This document shows, one piece after another, positions 4,587-5,175 of a stretch of 5,175 nt of DNA. This stretch comes from Acidobacteriota bacterium (lineage in GTDB: Bacteria; Acidobacteriota; Blastocatellia; Pyrinomonadales; Pyrinomonadaceae). Both the position numbers and the translations under genes were made by a program. Positions within the stretch are counted from its first letter, which is position 1; every line of letters begins with the position of its first letter. The stretch covers positions 1-5,175 of the forward strand of contig JAKOSS010000324.1 in NCBI GenBank assembly GCA_029777145.1, written 5' to 3'. Under the pieces are notes generated by a model. The model was not told the origin of the DNA. It ran no database searches and saw only the letters and a list, made by a program, of their open reading frames with translations.

Positions 4587-4949
4587 TTAAGCCGCCTTGC
4601 CTTTCGCCTTTGGCTCTTCCTTTCCCTTCGACTTTTTCAGTCGTTCCGTGCGTTGCTCGATCGACTCAACCTCGCGTTCGATCGCGTCCTTGACCTCGTT
4701 GATCACCGATGCCAATCGGCGAATCTTGTACAGGCTGTCGGCACGCGCCGCCCGATCGCTCATGTAGAAATCGAACGATACGGAACGGACGCAATCAGAG
4801 ATGCGAAGCTCGATCGTCCCATAGTTCCAGAATTTGTCGTCTTTGTCGTCGTAGGCGCTCGTGTCCTCGACGATCCCGATGACGTAAGCGGGCATGTCTT
4901 TCGCCCGGTTCAGGAAGAGACGCTTCCTGACGTGATACTTAACGGCCAT
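4587..4949 (-). CDS. Unrecognised small protein with basic coiled-coil tail
   Basis: This 120-residue protein belongs to no family I can name. The start is the ATG at 4949, with AGGAG (4958-4954) 4 nt upstream. The N-terminal part, about residues 1-64, looks like a compact beta-rich domain: KYHVRKRLFLN, then AYVIGIVED (21-29), an acidic loop YDDKDDK (33-39), GTIELRISDC (44-53) and RSVSFDFYMS (55-64), as alternating strands. Residues 69-105 (ADSLYKIRRLASVINEVKDAIEREVESIEQRTERL) are a long helix with coiled-coil spacing. The last 15 are Lys-rich (KKSKGKEEPKAKGKAA), suggesting RNA contact. There is no signal peptide or membrane segment, so it should be cytoplasmic. It is the nearest protein gene upstream of Y5 and rsr on the same strand, which makes it a candidate Ro partner by position only. 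The strand-by-strand pattern and good Shine-Dalgarno argue that it is a real gene. Confidence 0.8.
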   Translation of the reverse strand: MAVKYHVRKRLFLNRAKDMPAYVIGIVEDTSAYDDKDDKFWNYGTIELRISDCVRSVSFDFYMSDRAARADSLYKIRRLASVINEVKDAIEREVESIEQRTERLKKSKGKEEPKAKGKAA

Positions 4950-5028
4950 AATTCTCCTGTCCGGCTGATGGATGATTTACGTAAGTTATTGACGATGTTG
5001 ATCTTCCGACAGCCTAGAAGAATTGCTT

Positions 5029-5064
5029 TCAGCAGCTGCCGGAGATGTAAATCGGATATTTCAT
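5029..5064 (-). CDS. Possible 11-residue leader ORF (MKYPIYISGSC)
   Basis: A strong Shine-Dalgarno, AAGGAG (5075-5070), sits 5 nt before an ATG at 5064 that opens a frame of only 11 codons, ending in TGA 79 nt upstream of the small protein gene. The site is as good as those of the real genes nearby. It could be a leader peptide, or the surviving start of a gene later broken. No regulatory hallmark such as a codon run or an overlapping terminator is clear, so translation is uncertain. Confidence 0.3.
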   Translation of the reverse strand: MKYPIYISGSC

Positions 5065-5089
5065 AGTTACTCCTTCGATCGTTTGATCA

Positions 5090-5131
5090 TTGGTCATTGG
5101 TCAGTGGCCGGTGACCGGTTACCGGTGGTCA
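5090..5131 (+). repeat. Heptamer repeat tract, TTGGTCA type, 6 units
   Basis: Six heptamers in register: TTGGTCA, TTGGTCA, GTGGCCG, GTGACCG, GTTACCG and GTGGTCA. The first two are exact. It is a different sequence family from the GGGATT-type tracts but has the same period of seven. It lies upstream of the 11-codon ORF, where a promoter would be expected. The remaining 44 bases to the window end show nothing I can call. Confidence 0.65.
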
Positions 5132-5175
5132 GCTTCGGCATTGACCGTGAAACCAAGATCAAAGATCGAAGTCCA

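Noticed and set aside
4493..5066. Plus-strand frames across the right end, including repeats translating as WDCGFGIADF-like peptides.
   Set aside because: These come from heptamer tracts and from the strand opposite the 4587-4949 gene, and have no supported start.

Overview
The window holds a Ro60/Y RNA locus: a bacterial Ro60 orthologue (TROVE domain plus vWA domain, rsr) surrounded by five predicted Y RNAs on the same (minus) strand. Taxonomy cannot be fixed from the sequence. The DNA is G+C-rich, the RNA features and Shine-Dalgarno sites are bacterial, and the spacers carry degenerate heptamer repeats such as GGGATTG/CGGATTT. That mix would fit an Acidobacteriota-like genome, but this is a weak inference.

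Layout, left end. On the plus strand lie the C-terminal end of an AraC-type regulator (1-189) and a complete UDP-glucuronate 4-epimerase-like sugar-nucleotide epimerase (230-1231). These face, and converge on, the Ro locus.

Layout, Ro locus (all minus strand, read from high to low coordinates). It begins with heptamer repeats and an 11-codon ORF with a good ribosome binding site (5029-5064). A small unrecognised protein gene follows (4587-4949), then a long hairpin flanked by inverted heptamer tracts (about 4327-4557). Next come Y RNA Y5 (4240-4310), a palindromic repeat (4078-4204), Y RNA Y4 (3963-4066), a structured leader, rsr (2261-3826) and a P-loop kinase (1671-2198). The last three Y RNAs, Y3 (1553-1672), Y2 (1413-1548) and Y1 (1336-1406), lie head to tail with only 4 and 6 nt between them. 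The first base of Y3 falls inside the kinase stop codon.

The five RNAs share a closing stem with compensatory changes, a Ro-site-like internal loop (GGCRAAUG facing CUUGUYGCC or a close variant), a second stem and a conserved UACAU just inside it. They differ in the distal effector module. Y1 and Y5 have simple loops. Y2 has an almost perfect circularly permuted tRNA mimic (T-arm, capped acceptor stem, D-arm, anticodon-stem equivalent), as in YrlA RNAs. Y3 has a canonical T-arm plus a GNRA-capped stem but no D-arm. Y4 has two hairpins in the same places without the T-loop bases.

Expected roles, from family knowledge: the Ro ring binds the Y RNAs through the conserved stem, and the distal modules gate its cavity or tether partners such as exoribonucleases or tRNA-processing enzymes. 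The kinase and the small basic protein are candidate partners by position only.
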